Source: an uncultured Peptococcaceae bacterium
Lineage (GTDB): Bacteria > Bacillota > Peptococcia > Peptococcales > Peptococcaceae
DNA length: 33,176 bases
Direction of reading: 5' to 3'
NCBI GenBank assembly: GCA_937976375.1
Contig: CALJRU010000017.1
Location: 1-33,176, forward strand
Below are positions 1 to 8,493 of this stretch, piece by piece; the first letter of the stretch is position 1, and each line of letters starts with the position of its first letter. The position numbers were made by a program, and so were the translations under genes. A model generated the notes under the pieces. It did no database searches. It saw only the letters and a list, made by a program, of their open reading frames with translations, and had not been told where the DNA came from.

Positions 1-20
1 TTGATGAAAAATGATTTTTG

Positions 21-641
21 TTATTTACCCTCTCTACTTGACTGGGGGCTAATCACACCGCCGAAGAATGGAACCATCTGACCACTACTAAATCCACCGA
101 GTAGGATAAGTGCATAAACAGTATTCACCAACAAGTTTCCACTTTCAATTTTATTCTCTTCGGCAATACTTTTAGTAACGCCCCACATCAAAAAGATAGC
201 AGCAAACGAACCACCTAACATACCCATTAAACAAGTAACCAAAACAAGCGCCGATGCAAATAACCATGGACGACCAACAAACACTTTCTTTTTCATCGCC
301 CAATATGCAATTGCTTGATTAACCCCGATCTTTCCAAGGCAATATGCTAACAAATAAGACATCAAAACCAGGATCGTATTTGGATTTGTAAAACCTACTA
401 TAAAAGCTTCTAACGGAGTCATTATTCCAGTCAATGATAATGTAAAAAATCCTAACACACTTGGCCACAAAATACCTACAAATATCCATCCATAGAGCAA
501 TCCCAGGAAAACACCTAATACTTTCATACCTAACGGTGTTATTTGACCGAATGTTGGAAGAAAATTACCACAAAGCATTAAAACAATCATAACAGCAACA
601 TGCATATACGATTTTTTATTATTAACAGCAACAGAACTCAT
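21..641 (-). CDS. N-terminal part of a DASS/SLC13-like anion permease, truncated
   Basis: This is a hydrophobic protein of about 206 residues with several predicted membrane segments. It resembles the N-terminal half of the 468-residue permease at 6960-8366: both have a segment ending in 'YGW' followed by an 'xWPSV' stretch, and both carry a 'GFTNP' motif. DASS (SLC13) proteins move di- or tricarboxylates or related anions across the inner membrane, but the substrate here cannot be read. I place the start at 641 rather than the in-frame ATG at 650, because the GGGAG ribosome site ends right at 650 and sits a good distance from 641. The frame stops at 21, after 'ISPQSSREGK', less than halfway through a normal family member. 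The rest of the gene may lie beyond the left edge after a frameshift, or the gene may be cut. It is transcribed divergently from the LysR gene at 825. Confidence 0.6.
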   Translation of the reverse strand: MSSVAVNNKKSYMHVAVMIVLMLCGNFLPTFGQITPLGMKVLGVFLGLLYGWIFVGILWPSVLGFFTLSLTGIMTPLEAFIVGFTNPNTILVLMSYLLAYCLGKIGVNQAIAYWAMKKKVFVGRPWLFASALVLVTCLMGMLGGSFAAIFLMWGVTKSIAEENKIESGNLLVNTVYALILLGGFSSGQMVPFFGGVISPQSSREGK

Positions 642-696
642 TATGTGCATCTCCCTTCAAAATAGTATGTTTTAACTTCCGAAACCTGATAATGGG

Positions 697-719
697 CTAT
701 GAGAATACATTTCTCATAG
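697..719. promoter_or_regulatory. Perfect inverted repeat in a divergent promoter region, possible LysR operator
   Basis: Two 9-base arms, CTATGAGAA and TTCTCATAG, are separated by 5 bases. The repeat lies between the divergent permease fragment and the LysR gene, about 56 bases from the permease start. LysR-type regulators commonly bind dyads in such gaps. The operator role is inference. Confidence 0.35.
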
Positions 720-824
720 TCACCTCCATATGTTTATTGTACTTATAAATTACTTTTATCAGAAGTTCCAATATATAACGATGATTTACCGGTAAGAGAA
801 TCTTGCATCTAAAGGAGAAAAACG

Positions 825-1754
825 ATGAGAATCAAGTATTTCGAATATCTTATAGATCTCCATAACACCCTGTCAATGTCAAAAACTGCTGAACGATTTT
901 TTACCACACATCAATCAATAGGAAATGCCATTTCCGCATTAGAGAAAGATTTAAAACAGCCGCTTATTCAACGTACTCCTAAGGGAATATCTTTTACTGA
1001 GATCGGTGAATCTGTATATGAATATGCCTTACAAATAATAGAAAATAAAAACCAAATTATAAAATTATGTGAGAACTACCAAAATCTTTCAGTAGAAAAT
1101 GTAACAGGTATTTTTGATATTTTTATTATTCCTAGATTTTCTAACACACAATTCTTTAAAGTGTATCAAGCCCTAAATCGAACGTATCCTCAGCTAGAAC
1201 TTTCTTTAAAAACAATTTCTGTAAATACCTTTTTTAAAATTATTCCAATACAAAAACCATATTGTTTTTTAAGTTTCATAGATGAAGATAATTTCAAATC
1301 AGAAAAATACAATCAGCTATTAAAAGAAAAAGGATTAATTTGTGATGTTATAAAAGCTTATCCATTAGGTATTTGTTATAAAAAAAATAGTAAATTTGAA
1401 TCCTGCATTAAATCTAAATCTTTACAAGAAATAATGAATTGTATTCCTGTAACAGTATATAACTATTCCTTTCAGGAAGATCTCTTTTTTGAAAAAAATA
1501 TGGCCGTATCAACAATATATACAATCGATGATTTCGCGATTCAAAAACGGCTCATAAAAAACGATAAGTGTATCACCCTTTGTACGCATAATGAATTCAA
1601 TCATCTTTTTTCTGATAAAAATCATTCTTTGTCATTTTATATCCCAAAAGCAACAACAGAAACTTTCTTTACACTTACATATCAAAAAGAATTATTAGAT
1701 AATCCTGATTTCATCAATTCTTTTATTTTGTCTTTTCAAAATATCTATTGTTAA
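825..1754 (+). CDS. LysR-family transcriptional regulator
   Basis: A 309-residue protein of normal LysR length. Residues 1-60 form the winged helix-turn-helix ('YLIDLHNTLSMSKTAERFFTTHQSIGNAISALEKDL'), followed by the linker helix. The remainder would be the effector-binding domain. The start is supported by AAAGGAG 6-7 bases upstream of the ATG. It is divergent from the truncated permease at 21-641, the classical layout in which the regulator controls its neighbour. The C-terminal domain diverges from the better-known LysR sensors, so the inducer cannot be guessed. The gene is AT-rich like the segment around it and ends just before a strong hairpin. Confidence 0.85.
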   Translation: MRIKYFEYLIDLHNTLSMSKTAERFFTTHQSIGNAISALEKDLKQPLIQRTPKGISFTEIGESVYEYALQIIENKNQIIKLCENYQNLSVENVTGIFDIFIIPRFSNTQFFKVYQALNRTYPQLELSLKTISVNTFFKIIPIQKPYCFLSFIDEDNFKSEKYNQLLKEKGLICDVIKAYPLGICYKKNSKFESCIKSKSLQEIMNCIPVTVYNYSFQEDLFFEKNMAVSTIYTIDDFAIQKRLIKNDKCITLCTHNEFNHLFSDKNHSLSFYIPKATTETFFTLTYQKELLDNPDFINSFILSFQNIYC

Positions 1755-1771
1755 ATAAAAAAATAGAAAAC

Positions 1772-1818
1772 AAAATGGCTGCCTCGGTAAATATTTACCT
1801 TACTATAGCAGCCATTTT
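1772..1818 (+). terminator. Hairpin terminator after the LysR gene
   Basis: Arms AAAATGGCTGC and GCAGCCATTTT enclose a second small palindrome, GGTAAATATTTACC. It starts 17 bases after the stop of the LysR gene. The T-run on the plus side is short, so strength is uncertain. Confidence 0.65.
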
Positions 1819-2120
1819 ACTATTAAATTAATTTTCTACTATTATGTCGCTAAACATTTTAGTATCAAATTGTATTTTTGAATGATACAATGTGGTGTTT
1901 ATACATTTTGTATATTTTTATAAACTCATTCTCCATCCTACAAAAAATACTATTTTTTCTAAACCATCTAAATGCAATTTCAATAAATATGAAAAATCCT
2001 TTTTCCAAAAGGTCGATATTTTCCATTATTATAATATTTACACTTAGGCACATCCAATAAAGCTATCTTTCTTAAAACAACACTAACATTTGAGCACTTA
2101 TGTCGTTTTCAGTAAAAAAT
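1819..2120. other. AT-rich non-coding stretch at a composition boundary
   Basis: Two overlapping short open frames (about 60 codons, one per strand) lie here without ribosome sites or recognisable protein signatures. They look like chance frames in AT-rich DNA. Base composition changes abruptly near 2110-2130, where the GC-rich segment with the CAP-domain gene begins. Confidence 0.5.
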
Positions 2121-2128
2121 CACATTCC

Positions 2129-2923
2129 TTAGTCCGTGAAGCACTGGGTCCAGTAGCCTTTGTAATAGCCAACGCCAAGGGTCGTCAGGTGCTCGTTGAG
2201 AATGTTGGCCCGGTGGCCTGGCGAGTTCATCCAGCCTTCCACCACTTCTTCTGGCGAAGGATAGCGCATGGCGATGTTTTCGGCGGCCCAGCCGTAGCGG
2301 ATGCCTGCGGCGGTCATGCGGTCGAACGGCGAGAGACCGTCAGGGTTGACATGGTCAAAGAACTGGCGCTCGGACATGTCCCGGCAATGGGCAGCGGCCA
2401 CATCGGCCAGCGCATCGCTCCAGGTGAACGGGGCGAGGCCTGCCTTGATACGTTCCTGATTGGTGAGGGTGAACACGTCGCGGGCGTAGTTCTCGGATTG
2501 GTCGGTCACTATGCGCACCGTTTGTGCGGCGTGGTCCCAGTACACGTCGGCGTCGAAGCCTTCACTGACGGCGCGCACCGGCGCCAGGGTGCGGCCATTG
2601 AGGATGGTCGGCGCCACATCGAGGACGACGGCTTCACTGTTGTGCCACATCACGTAGTTGTCGATGGTGAGCGTCAGGATGTCATCGCCGCGCACCGAGA
2701 TCATCTGCCGCGTGGCATTGTCCCAGGTGACTTCGGCGTCGAGGGCTTCGGCCAGGGCACGCATCGGCACGAGGACGCGGTCGTTGAGGATGACCGGCGG
2801 CTGGTCGAGAGGGATGGCCTGTCCATCCACTTCCAGGCGCACGGCGGCGTCGGCCGGCTGAGTGAGGCCAAGGCCCAGGGTCAGCAGCAGGCCGGCAAGC
2901 AAGAATCTCCATTTTTTCTTCAT
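2129..2923 (-). CDS. Secreted copper-amine-oxidase-N / CAP (SCP) domain protein
   Basis: A 264-residue exported protein. Residues 1-26 are a signal peptide ('KKKWRFLLAGLLLTLGLGL', cleavage expected after 'ADA'). The next 115 or so residues are a copper-amine-oxidase N-terminal-like domain, with two similar halves marked by 'VLVPMRALAEALDAEVTWD' and 'TLAPVRAVSEGFDADVYWD'. Despite the name this module has no oxidase activity and is usually thought to anchor proteins to the wall. The last 115 or so residues are a CAP/SCP domain with 'LTNQER', 'FFDHVNPDG', 'AENIA' and 'SPGHRANIL', giving the usual His/Glu/His cleft. The start is the ATG at 2923, with AAAGAGGTG just upstream; an in-frame GTG at 2932 lies inside that site. 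The function of bacterial CAP proteins is not well settled. The gene stands alone downstream of a MATE gene and its terminator. Confidence 0.88.
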   Translation of the reverse strand: MKKKWRFLLAGLLLTLGLGLTQPADAAVRLEVDGQAIPLDQPPVILNDRVLVPMRALAEALDAEVTWDNATRQMISVRGDDILTLTIDNYVMWHNSEAVVLDVAPTILNGRTLAPVRAVSEGFDADVYWDHAAQTVRIVTDQSENYARDVFTLTNQERIKAGLAPFTWSDALADVAAAHCRDMSERQFFDHVNPDGLSPFDRMTAAGIRYGWAAENIAMRYPSPEEVVEGWMNSPGHRANILNEHLTTLGVGYYKGYWTQCFTD

Positions 2924-2991
2924 GATGATCACCTCTTTGCTATAGTGTACCGTGCCAGGCTCCGTTGTTCAAGTACAATGTTCCACAATAC

Positions 2992-3037
2992 AAAAACAGC
3001 GTTCCCTGTTGGCAATGCAGGCCAGCAAGGAACGCTG
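2992..3037 (-). terminator. Rho-independent terminator after the MATE gene
   Basis: A 17-base stem with one interruption (arms at 2997-3013 and 3021-3037) is followed on the minus strand by a run of five T. It lies 8 bases past the MATE stop codon and separates it from the CAP gene. Confidence 0.85.
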
Positions 3038-3044
3038 TGATTTT

Positions 3045-4421
3045 TTATGTACGCAGATGTTTGCGGAAGAAACTGATTTGAAACGGCACGGAGATGACAA
3101 AGGTGAGAAAATCGGCCAGCGGCTGCGCCATTTCCACGCCGCCAACGCCGATGAGACGCGGCAGCACCAGCACCACTGGAATCAGGAAGAAGCCATTGCG
3201 GCAGCAGGCCAGCATGGTGGCGGCGAACTTGAAGCCGAGGCATTGGTAGAGCTGGTTGACGAAGGTGGAGTAGGCCATGAGCGGCATCACCGCGCAGGCG
3301 AAGAGCAGCGCGCTTTTGCCGATGGCGATGACGGCCGGGTCGTCCCCGCGGAACCAGCTCATGACCAGCTCGGTGTTAAAGCCGATGAACACCGCAGCGA
3401 CCACGCAGATCACGGTGCCAAGCTGGGTGGAGAAAATGAAGGCCTGCTGGGTGCGAGCCTTGTCTCCCGCGCCGAAGTTGAAACCAGCGACAGGCTGAAA
3501 ACCCTGACCGATGCCAATGATGACATTGCGCACGAAAAGATAAATTTTGTTGGAGATGGTGACCGCTGCCACAGCGGCGTCGCCGTAGTGAGAGGCGGTG
3601 ATATTGAGCACGGCAGCGCCAAGGCTGGCCATGCCCTGGCGGCAAGCCGTTGGAATGCCCGTGGTGAAAATTTCCACGTAATCGCGCCAATGATGGCTGA
3701 TGCTGCGCGGATTGATTTTGACAATGCTCTTGCCGGCAAGAAAAGCGCGCAGCAGAATCGACCAGCTCAAGGCCTGGCTGACTACGGTGGCCACTGCGGC
3801 ACCGGCGATGCCCCAGCCTGCCCAGAAAATCAGCAGCGGATCAAGGACGACATTGAAAAAACCGCCGATGACCAGTCCAACCACAGCATAAATCGGCTCG
3901 CCTTCGTTGCGCAGAATGCAGCTCATGACGCTGGACGTGCAGAGAAAAGGACAGCCCATGAGAATGAGGCGGGCATACGCCACACAGTAGCTGAGCATCG
4001 TGTCGGTGGCGCCGAGCAGGCGCATGAGCTGCGGCAGAAACAGAAGGCTTGGGAGCATAATCACCAACGAACCAACAAAGCCCGCCAGCAGCGCACTGTT
4101 GGCATACCGCTCCGCCTTCTCGTTCTGGGCGGCGCCCAGACATCGCGCCACGAGACTGCCACAGCCTGTGCCGATGCCAAAGCCGTAGGCCTGCATGATG
4201 GACTGCAGGGAAAATACCACGCCCACCGCCGCCGCAGCACTGGTGCCTATGCGTGCTACGAAGAATGTATCTGCTGTATTGTAAATCACGGTGATGAGCT
4301 GACTCAGCACCGTTGGAATGATCATGCCAATGATCAACTTAGGAATCGGCACCGTCAACATGCGTTTACGCTGCAATTCCGGTGTCAACGCCGCTTTCTT
4401 GGAACCTCCACGACGCATCAT
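3045..4421 (-). CDS. MATE-family multidrug/cation antiporter
   Basis: A polytopic inner-membrane protein of about 458 residues, the usual length for MATE exporters, with about 12 membrane segments. The N-terminal half carries the family pattern 'PTVLSQLITVIYNTADTFFVARIGTSAAAAVGV' and the second half the matching 'GIPTACRQGMASLGAAVLNITASHYGDAAVAA' repeat, with 'GQGFQPVAGFNFGAGD' between helices. MATE proteins expel drugs or metabolites in exchange for Na+ or H+; the substrate cannot be told. The start lies at one of two adjacent ATGs (4421 or 4418) after GGAGGG; the second has the better spacing. An upstream TTG at 4433 overlaps the ribosome site and is unlikely. The gene is GC-rich, unlike the genes to its right. 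Confidence 0.9.
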   Translation of the reverse strand: MMRRGGSKKAALTPELQRKRMLTVPIPKLIIGMIIPTVLSQLITVIYNTADTFFVARIGTSAAAAVGVVFSLQSIMQAYGFGIGTGCGSLVARCLGAAQNEKAERYANSALLAGFVGSLVIMLPSLLFLPQLMRLLGATDTMLSYCVAYARLILMGCPFLCTSSVMSCILRNEGEPIYAVVGLVIGGFFNVVLDPLLIFWAGWGIAGAAVATVVSQALSWSILLRAFLAGKSIVKINPRSISHHWRDYVEIFTTGIPTACRQGMASLGAAVLNITASHYGDAAVAAVTISNKIYLFVRNVIIGIGQGFQPVAGFNFGAGDKARTQQAFIFSTQLGTVICVVAAVFIGFNTELVMSWFRGDDPAVIAIGKSALLFACAVMPLMAYSTFVNQLYQCLGFKFAATMLACCRNGFFLIPVVLVLPRLIGVGGVEMAQPLADFLTFVISVPFQISFFRKHLRT

Positions 4422-4574
4422 AAATCCCTCCAATTAAAACAAGCATCCACCACTCCCCCGGGCGATGCTCTATAGTCACGGGCTCTATTGTAATACAAAC
4501 CACTCACAGATGCATCCCATGAAGATTCTGACTATGTATGGATTTTGCAGTTTTTTCCACGAACATTTCTTCTG

Positions 4575-4655
4575 CTTACAGGATTAATATGTACCCTGAC
4601 GAAAAAATACACAGATAAAAACTGATTGGGTTTTAATCTTAATCTTATATATAAT
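4575..4655 (+). promoter_or_regulatory. Upstream region of the first phosphodiesterase gene
   Basis: A candidate -10 box TATAAT lies at 4650-4655, about 48 bases before the start codon. No good -35 box is seen, which suits an activator-dependent promoter. A CTTACAGGA element at 4575-4583 resembles the TTTACAGG elements ahead of the second phosphodiesterase gene at 14735 and 14775. The regulatory reading is inference. Confidence 0.3.
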
Positions 4656-4702
4656 AGCATTATAAGATAATTCTATTAAATCCATTTCAGGGAGGTCATA
4701 TT

Positions 4703-6799
4703 ATGTTACGTTCCAAAGGTTTAACAAACAAATTATTATTGCTCGGTATTGATGGCATGGACCCTCGCTTTACAAAACGACTATTAAAAGAAGGAAAAAT
4801 GCCTAATTTAAAAAAATTGATGGATATTGGATCTTGCCGAGAAGATTTAATGATGCTTGGGGCAAATCCAACCATCACACCACCAATGTGGGCCACATTA
4901 GCTACAGGCTGTTACCCAATGACACACGGAATAATGGATTATAATGTTTCCGCAGAAAATGATAAAGACATTACTTTAGGCGCTTTCTCTTCACGTTTTT
5001 TAAAAGCAGAACCACTCTTTAATGTCACTGCAAAAGCAGGAAAAAAAACACTTGTTATGCATTGGCCCGGTGGAAGTTTCCCTCCAACTATTGAAAGCGA
5101 AAACCTAATTACCATTGATGGTTCCAGCCCTGGTGCCTGCTGTGCCTGGTCCTCAGTTCGTGATCTTGATATGTTATATGTAGCAAGCACAAAAGCTGAG
5201 AAGCCCTCCTATATGCCAATGTCCGTTATTACATCTGATGTAGAAGGCGATGAGAAACTTCATTTTGCTTTAGCTCCAACATCAGGAAAAGGAACCACGC
5301 CTGAAGCCAAAGAACGATTAAAAAATTATCAAAAATGGTATAAAGATTTCATCGATGTTGAGGGCTATACTCCTGACGGAAGCTTCGTAGTTGATAATAT
5401 TGTATATGATGACCCAAAGGGTCTTATGTGGCATGTTGCTGATTTCCCAACCGGCTGCAGTATCTCACCTGTTTATCCAGCAAATGGGTGGGCCACGGAA
5501 CTCCCTGAAGGCGCAAAAGAATTTATTATCATCACCTTCTATGGAAAAGTGCAACGTTACGGCCTCATCTTAAAAAATGCCAACGGTGTATATGATAAAG
5601 TTGCAATTTACAAAGATAAAAATGCCACAGAACCAATTACCATTCTTGAAAACGATGTATTTACCGGAGTCTTCGATGTAGTTCCTTCTGCAAATGGAGA
5701 AGAAAAAGTATATCGCAATATGCGCTTACTAAAGATCGCCGAAGACGGTAGCTATGTTCGAATTTGGGCTTCTCGTGGAATGAGCTGTGACGATGATTCT
5801 GTATGGTTCCCTAAGTCCTTATTTAAAGAAGTAACCGATAAATTTGGTCCTCCACAACCTACCAGCCAAATGAGTGGTAATGACTCTGATTTAATTTTAA
5901 AATGTAATAATGAACAATGGGTTAAAGCTGCTCAGTGGCAATCAAATGTCATGCATTATATGATTGAAAATAAAGGAGTTGAAGTTATTTTCTCACACAT
6001 GCATAACATTGATTTACAAAGTCATAACTATATGAAATACATGAAAAACCGCGATACGTCTCGTTATGATGAAAGCGAAGTTATTAAATACGCAGAAGCG
6101 ACCTACAAAATCACAGACGATTATATTGGTAGTTTCCTTCATCTAATTGATGAAGGTTGGACAATCATGATCTTCTCCGATCACGCTCTCATTTGCGCTG
6201 AAGAAGAAGCTGTAGCTCTTGGTGATAACACCGGGGTATGTCTCGAGCCGTTACATTCGTTAGGATATACGGTTCTAAAAAAAGATGCTCAAGGAAAAGA
6301 AATTCCAGAAATTGACTGGACAAAGACAAAAGCGATCATGACACGCTCAAACAGTATTTACATCAATTTAAAAGGGCGCGATCCATATGGCATTGTTGAT
6401 CCTGGCGACAAATACGAATTAGAAGAACAAATTATTACTGACCTTTATAGTTACAAACATGAAAAAACAGGCAAACGAATTGTTGCTCTCGCACTCCATA
6501 ACAAAGATGCAATATTACTCGGCCTTGGTGGGCCAATGGGCTCTGATATTGTTTTTGTCATTCATGAAAGCTATGTAGAAGACCACGGTCCTGGTTTGTC
6601 CACCGCATGGGGATACAACGACACATCATTATCGCCGATTTTCCTCGCTGCTGGTCAAGGAATTAAGAAAAACTATCGAACAGATCGTTATATTCGAGAA
6701 GTTGATCTCGCCCCAACTGCTGCAGTACTTTTAGGCGTCGATATGCCGGAACAATGTGAAGGCGCACCTGCTTATCAAATATTTACAGAAAAAATGTAA
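4703..6799 (+). CDS. Type I phosphodiesterase/nucleotide pyrophosphatase-superfamily enzyme (first copy)
   Basis: A 698-residue metal-dependent hydrolase of the alkaline-phosphatase superfamily. The two-metal site can be read in order: Asp17 ('GIDGMDPR'), nucleophile Thr59 ('TPPMWATLATG'), Asp437 and His441 ('NIDLQSH'), Asp493-His494 ('FSDH') and His628 ('EDHGPG'). The region of about 260 residues between the first sugar-binding-like part and the second metal cluster is an insert that probably shapes the substrate pocket. Such enzymes cleave phosphodiesters, pyrophosphates or phosphonates; the substrate here is unknown. No sulfatase C/SxPxR signature is present. No signal peptide is seen, so it should act in the cytoplasm. 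GGAGG lies 8 bases before the ATG. It precedes the permease at 6960, which may deliver or remove its substrate or product. A paralog is at 12590-14662. Confidence 0.85.
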   Translation: MLRSKGLTNKLLLLGIDGMDPRFTKRLLKEGKMPNLKKLMDIGSCREDLMMLGANPTITPPMWATLATGCYPMTHGIMDYNVSAENDKDITLGAFSSRFLKAEPLFNVTAKAGKKTLVMHWPGGSFPPTIESENLITIDGSSPGACCAWSSVRDLDMLYVASTKAEKPSYMPMSVITSDVEGDEKLHFALAPTSGKGTTPEAKERLKNYQKWYKDFIDVEGYTPDGSFVVDNIVYDDPKGLMWHVADFPTGCSISPVYPANGWATELPEGAKEFIIITFYGKVQRYGLILKNANGVYDKVAIYKDKNATEPITILENDVFTGVFDVVPSANGEEKVYRNMRLLKIAEDGSYVRIWASRGMSCDDDSVWFPKSLFKEVTDKFGPPQPTSQMSGNDSDLILKCNNEQWVKAAQWQSNVMHYMIENKGVEVIFSHMHNIDLQSHNYMKYMKNRDTSRYDESEVIKYAEATYKITDDYIGSFLHLIDEGWTIMIFSDHALICAEEEAVALGDNTGVCLEPLHSLGYTVLKKDAQGKEIPEIDWTKTKAIMTRSNSIYINLKGRDPYGIVDPGDKYELEEQIITDLYSYKHEKTGKRIVALALHNKDAILLGLGGPMGSDIVFVIHESYVEDHGPGLSTAWGYNDTSLSPIFLAAGQGIKKNYRTDRYIREVDLAPTAAVLLGVDMPEQCEGAPAYQIFTEKM

Positions 6800-6855
6800 C
6801 AAATTTGAATGCCACTATTAAAAATTACCTTTATCTTGTTTTTTTCAACTTTTTC

Positions 6856-6907
6856 TTTTATCAAGTATAGGAATGGTGCATATAGTTCATTTCTATACTT
6901 GATAAAA
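6856..6907 (+). other. Long intercistronic hairpin between phosphodiesterase and permease genes
   Basis: Two 20-base arms (6856-6875 and 6888-6907) match at 19 of 20 positions across a 12-base loop. The hairpin is followed by A residues, not a T-run, so it is a poor intrinsic terminator on either strand. It could stabilise the upstream mRNA, act as a processing site, or be an operator dyad for the permease. Confidence 0.55.
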
Positions 6908-6959
6908 AATACGTAACAAGCTCCATTTTTTAGTTTATTCTCAGAAAAGGTGATATAAA

Positions 6960-8366
6960 ATGGAAAAGAAAGTTAAACTATACCCTTATTTTATCTGTGC
7001 AGCACTATGTTTATTAATACGTTTTATCCCACCATTTGCAGGCATTACCGAACAGGGCATGGGCATTCTTGGCAGCTTCATTGGAGCTATATATGGTTGG
7101 ATTGCTATCGGCATGTTTTGGCCTAGTGTAATCGCCCTTGCTTCAATAACTATGAGCTTAAATATGCAAAGTATTTTAACCTACGGATTTGGATCATTGG
7201 TGTTTTTCGGCCTTGTATTTATTGGTCCAATAATCGAGGTTTGTCAACATACCGGAACCTTTAAATGGATAATTGATAAAGTTTTAGTCAGCAAAACACT
7301 ACAGGGAAAAGGTTTCTTTACTTTATGGATTCTCTTTCTGGTAGCTTTCTTACTGGGTTTTACCAATCCAATCATAATGTGTCTAGTTTTTTGTTCATTT
7401 GTAACTCAAATATGCAAACAAACCGGGTATGAAAAAAACGAAAAATTTCCTATTTTTGTATACTTAGGAATTGCTTTTTCCTCTATGCTTGGACAAGTAC
7501 TCTTCCCATTTCTTGGAACTGGTTTAACCCTGGTCATGTCTTATAATACTATGTTCCCAGATTATCCATTAAATTTTGTAACCTATTTAATTGCAATGAT
7601 TATTTTTGGTCTCTTTTTGATTACTGTATATGTTTTGCTTTGTAAATTTATCTTTCGTGTGGATGTTTCAAAAATGGCCAATTTTGTTCCTGACGGTGAA
7701 GTAAAATCAATGAATCGAGATCAGTTTTTTGCTTTAGGCAGCTTCTTTGTTTTCATCCTATCACTAATTCTTTCATCATTACCTTTAGGTCAATTCTCAG
7801 AAGAATTAGCTCGTGTTGGTATGGTATGTATAGGTTTTCTTATTATCGCTGTCCTCGATCTTCTTCCATCTATTAACGGCGGTAAGTTAGTTGATGCAGA
7901 ACAAGCTTTGAAAACAACGCCTTGGGGTTTAGTGTTGATGATGACATATATTATGGTTATTTCAGCAACAATGAACACGCCTGAAACTGGTATTACAAGC
8001 GCAATGTCACTGTTGTTAACCCCATTTACTCAGCTTCCACCTCTAGTATTCATAATCGTTGCTCTGTTATTTGCTGGGCTCCTTACTAATTTTGCAAATA
8101 ATACAGTCATTGTAATTCTCATTATGCCTTTCATCGTGAATTTCTCCACTATGATCGGACTGGCTCCAACAGGTATGATCGTGTTATTATTTGTAATAAC
8201 ACAATTTGCACTAGCAACCCCTGCTGCATCACCTGTTACCGCTGTTGCAATGAGCCAAGAAATGGCCGATTCAAAATTAATGACTAAAGCAGCTTTAAAA
8301 ATCATTCCAATTATGTTTGTCATCACATTGTGTGTCGGTTGGCCATTAATTAATCTCATTTTTTAA
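6960..8366 (+). CDS. DASS/SLC13-like anion permease
   Basis: A 468-residue integral membrane protein with about 11-12 hydrophobic segments, the size expected for DASS (CitT/SLC13) carriers. It has the paired re-entrant signatures in weakened form: 'GFTNPIIM' in the first half and 'ATPAASPVTAVAMS' in the second. 'FANNTVIVILIMPF' is a further family-like segment. DASS proteins transport di- or tricarboxylates, sulfate or related anions with Na+ or by exchange. The start is set by AAGGTG 7 bases before the ATG. The gene follows the phosphodiesterase gene by 160 bases and probably shares its regulation, suggesting uptake of a charged substrate or exchange of its product. The N-terminal half is paralogous to the fragment at 21-641. 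Confidence 0.82.
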   Translation: MEKKVKLYPYFICAALCLLIRFIPPFAGITEQGMGILGSFIGAIYGWIAIGMFWPSVIALASITMSLNMQSILTYGFGSLVFFGLVFIGPIIEVCQHTGTFKWIIDKVLVSKTLQGKGFFTLWILFLVAFLLGFTNPIIMCLVFCSFVTQICKQTGYEKNEKFPIFVYLGIAFSSMLGQVLFPFLGTGLTLVMSYNTMFPDYPLNFVTYLIAMIIFGLFLITVYVLLCKFIFRVDVSKMANFVPDGEVKSMNRDQFFALGSFFVFILSLILSSLPLGQFSEELARVGMVCIGFLIIAVLDLLPSINGGKLVDAEQALKTTPWGLVLMMTYIMVISATMNTPETGITSAMSLLLTPFTQLPPLVFIIVALLFAGLLTNFANNTVIVILIMPFIVNFSTMIGLAPTGMIVLLFVITQFALATPAASPVTAVAMSQEMADSKLMTKAALKIIPIMFVITLCVGWPLINLIF

Positions 8367-8463
8367 GGCAACAAATAGCGACTCACAAAAAGAGTGGCAT
8401 ATAATAATATTTCCCTGGCAAATAGAAAGAATAAATAACAAAAATCATTTCTCATCAATATTT

Positions 8464-8493
8464 ACTGGAATCCTTTTAGGGTTCCAGTTTTTT
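8464..8493 (+). terminator. Rho-independent terminator after the permease gene
   Basis: A stem with arms beginning ACTGGAA and ending TTCCAGT is followed by six T, about 100 bases after the permease stop. It closes the phosphodiesterase-permease unit. Confidence 0.85.

Noticed and set aside
1865..2060. Two overlapping small open frames
   Set aside because: No ribosome sites and no domain; AT-rich low-complexity translation on both strands of the same DNA.
2952..4475. Plus-strand open frame of 507 codons opposite the MATE gene
   Set aside because: Composition is atypical (Ala/His/Asp/Glu/Gln-rich), and the minus strand codes a clear MATE protein with terminator and ribosome site.
4703..6799. 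Sulfatase assignment for the phosphodiesterase-like proteins
   Set aside because: The C/SxPxR formylglycine signature is absent, while the Asp/Thr/Asp-His/Asp-His/His set fits the type I phosphodiesterase family.
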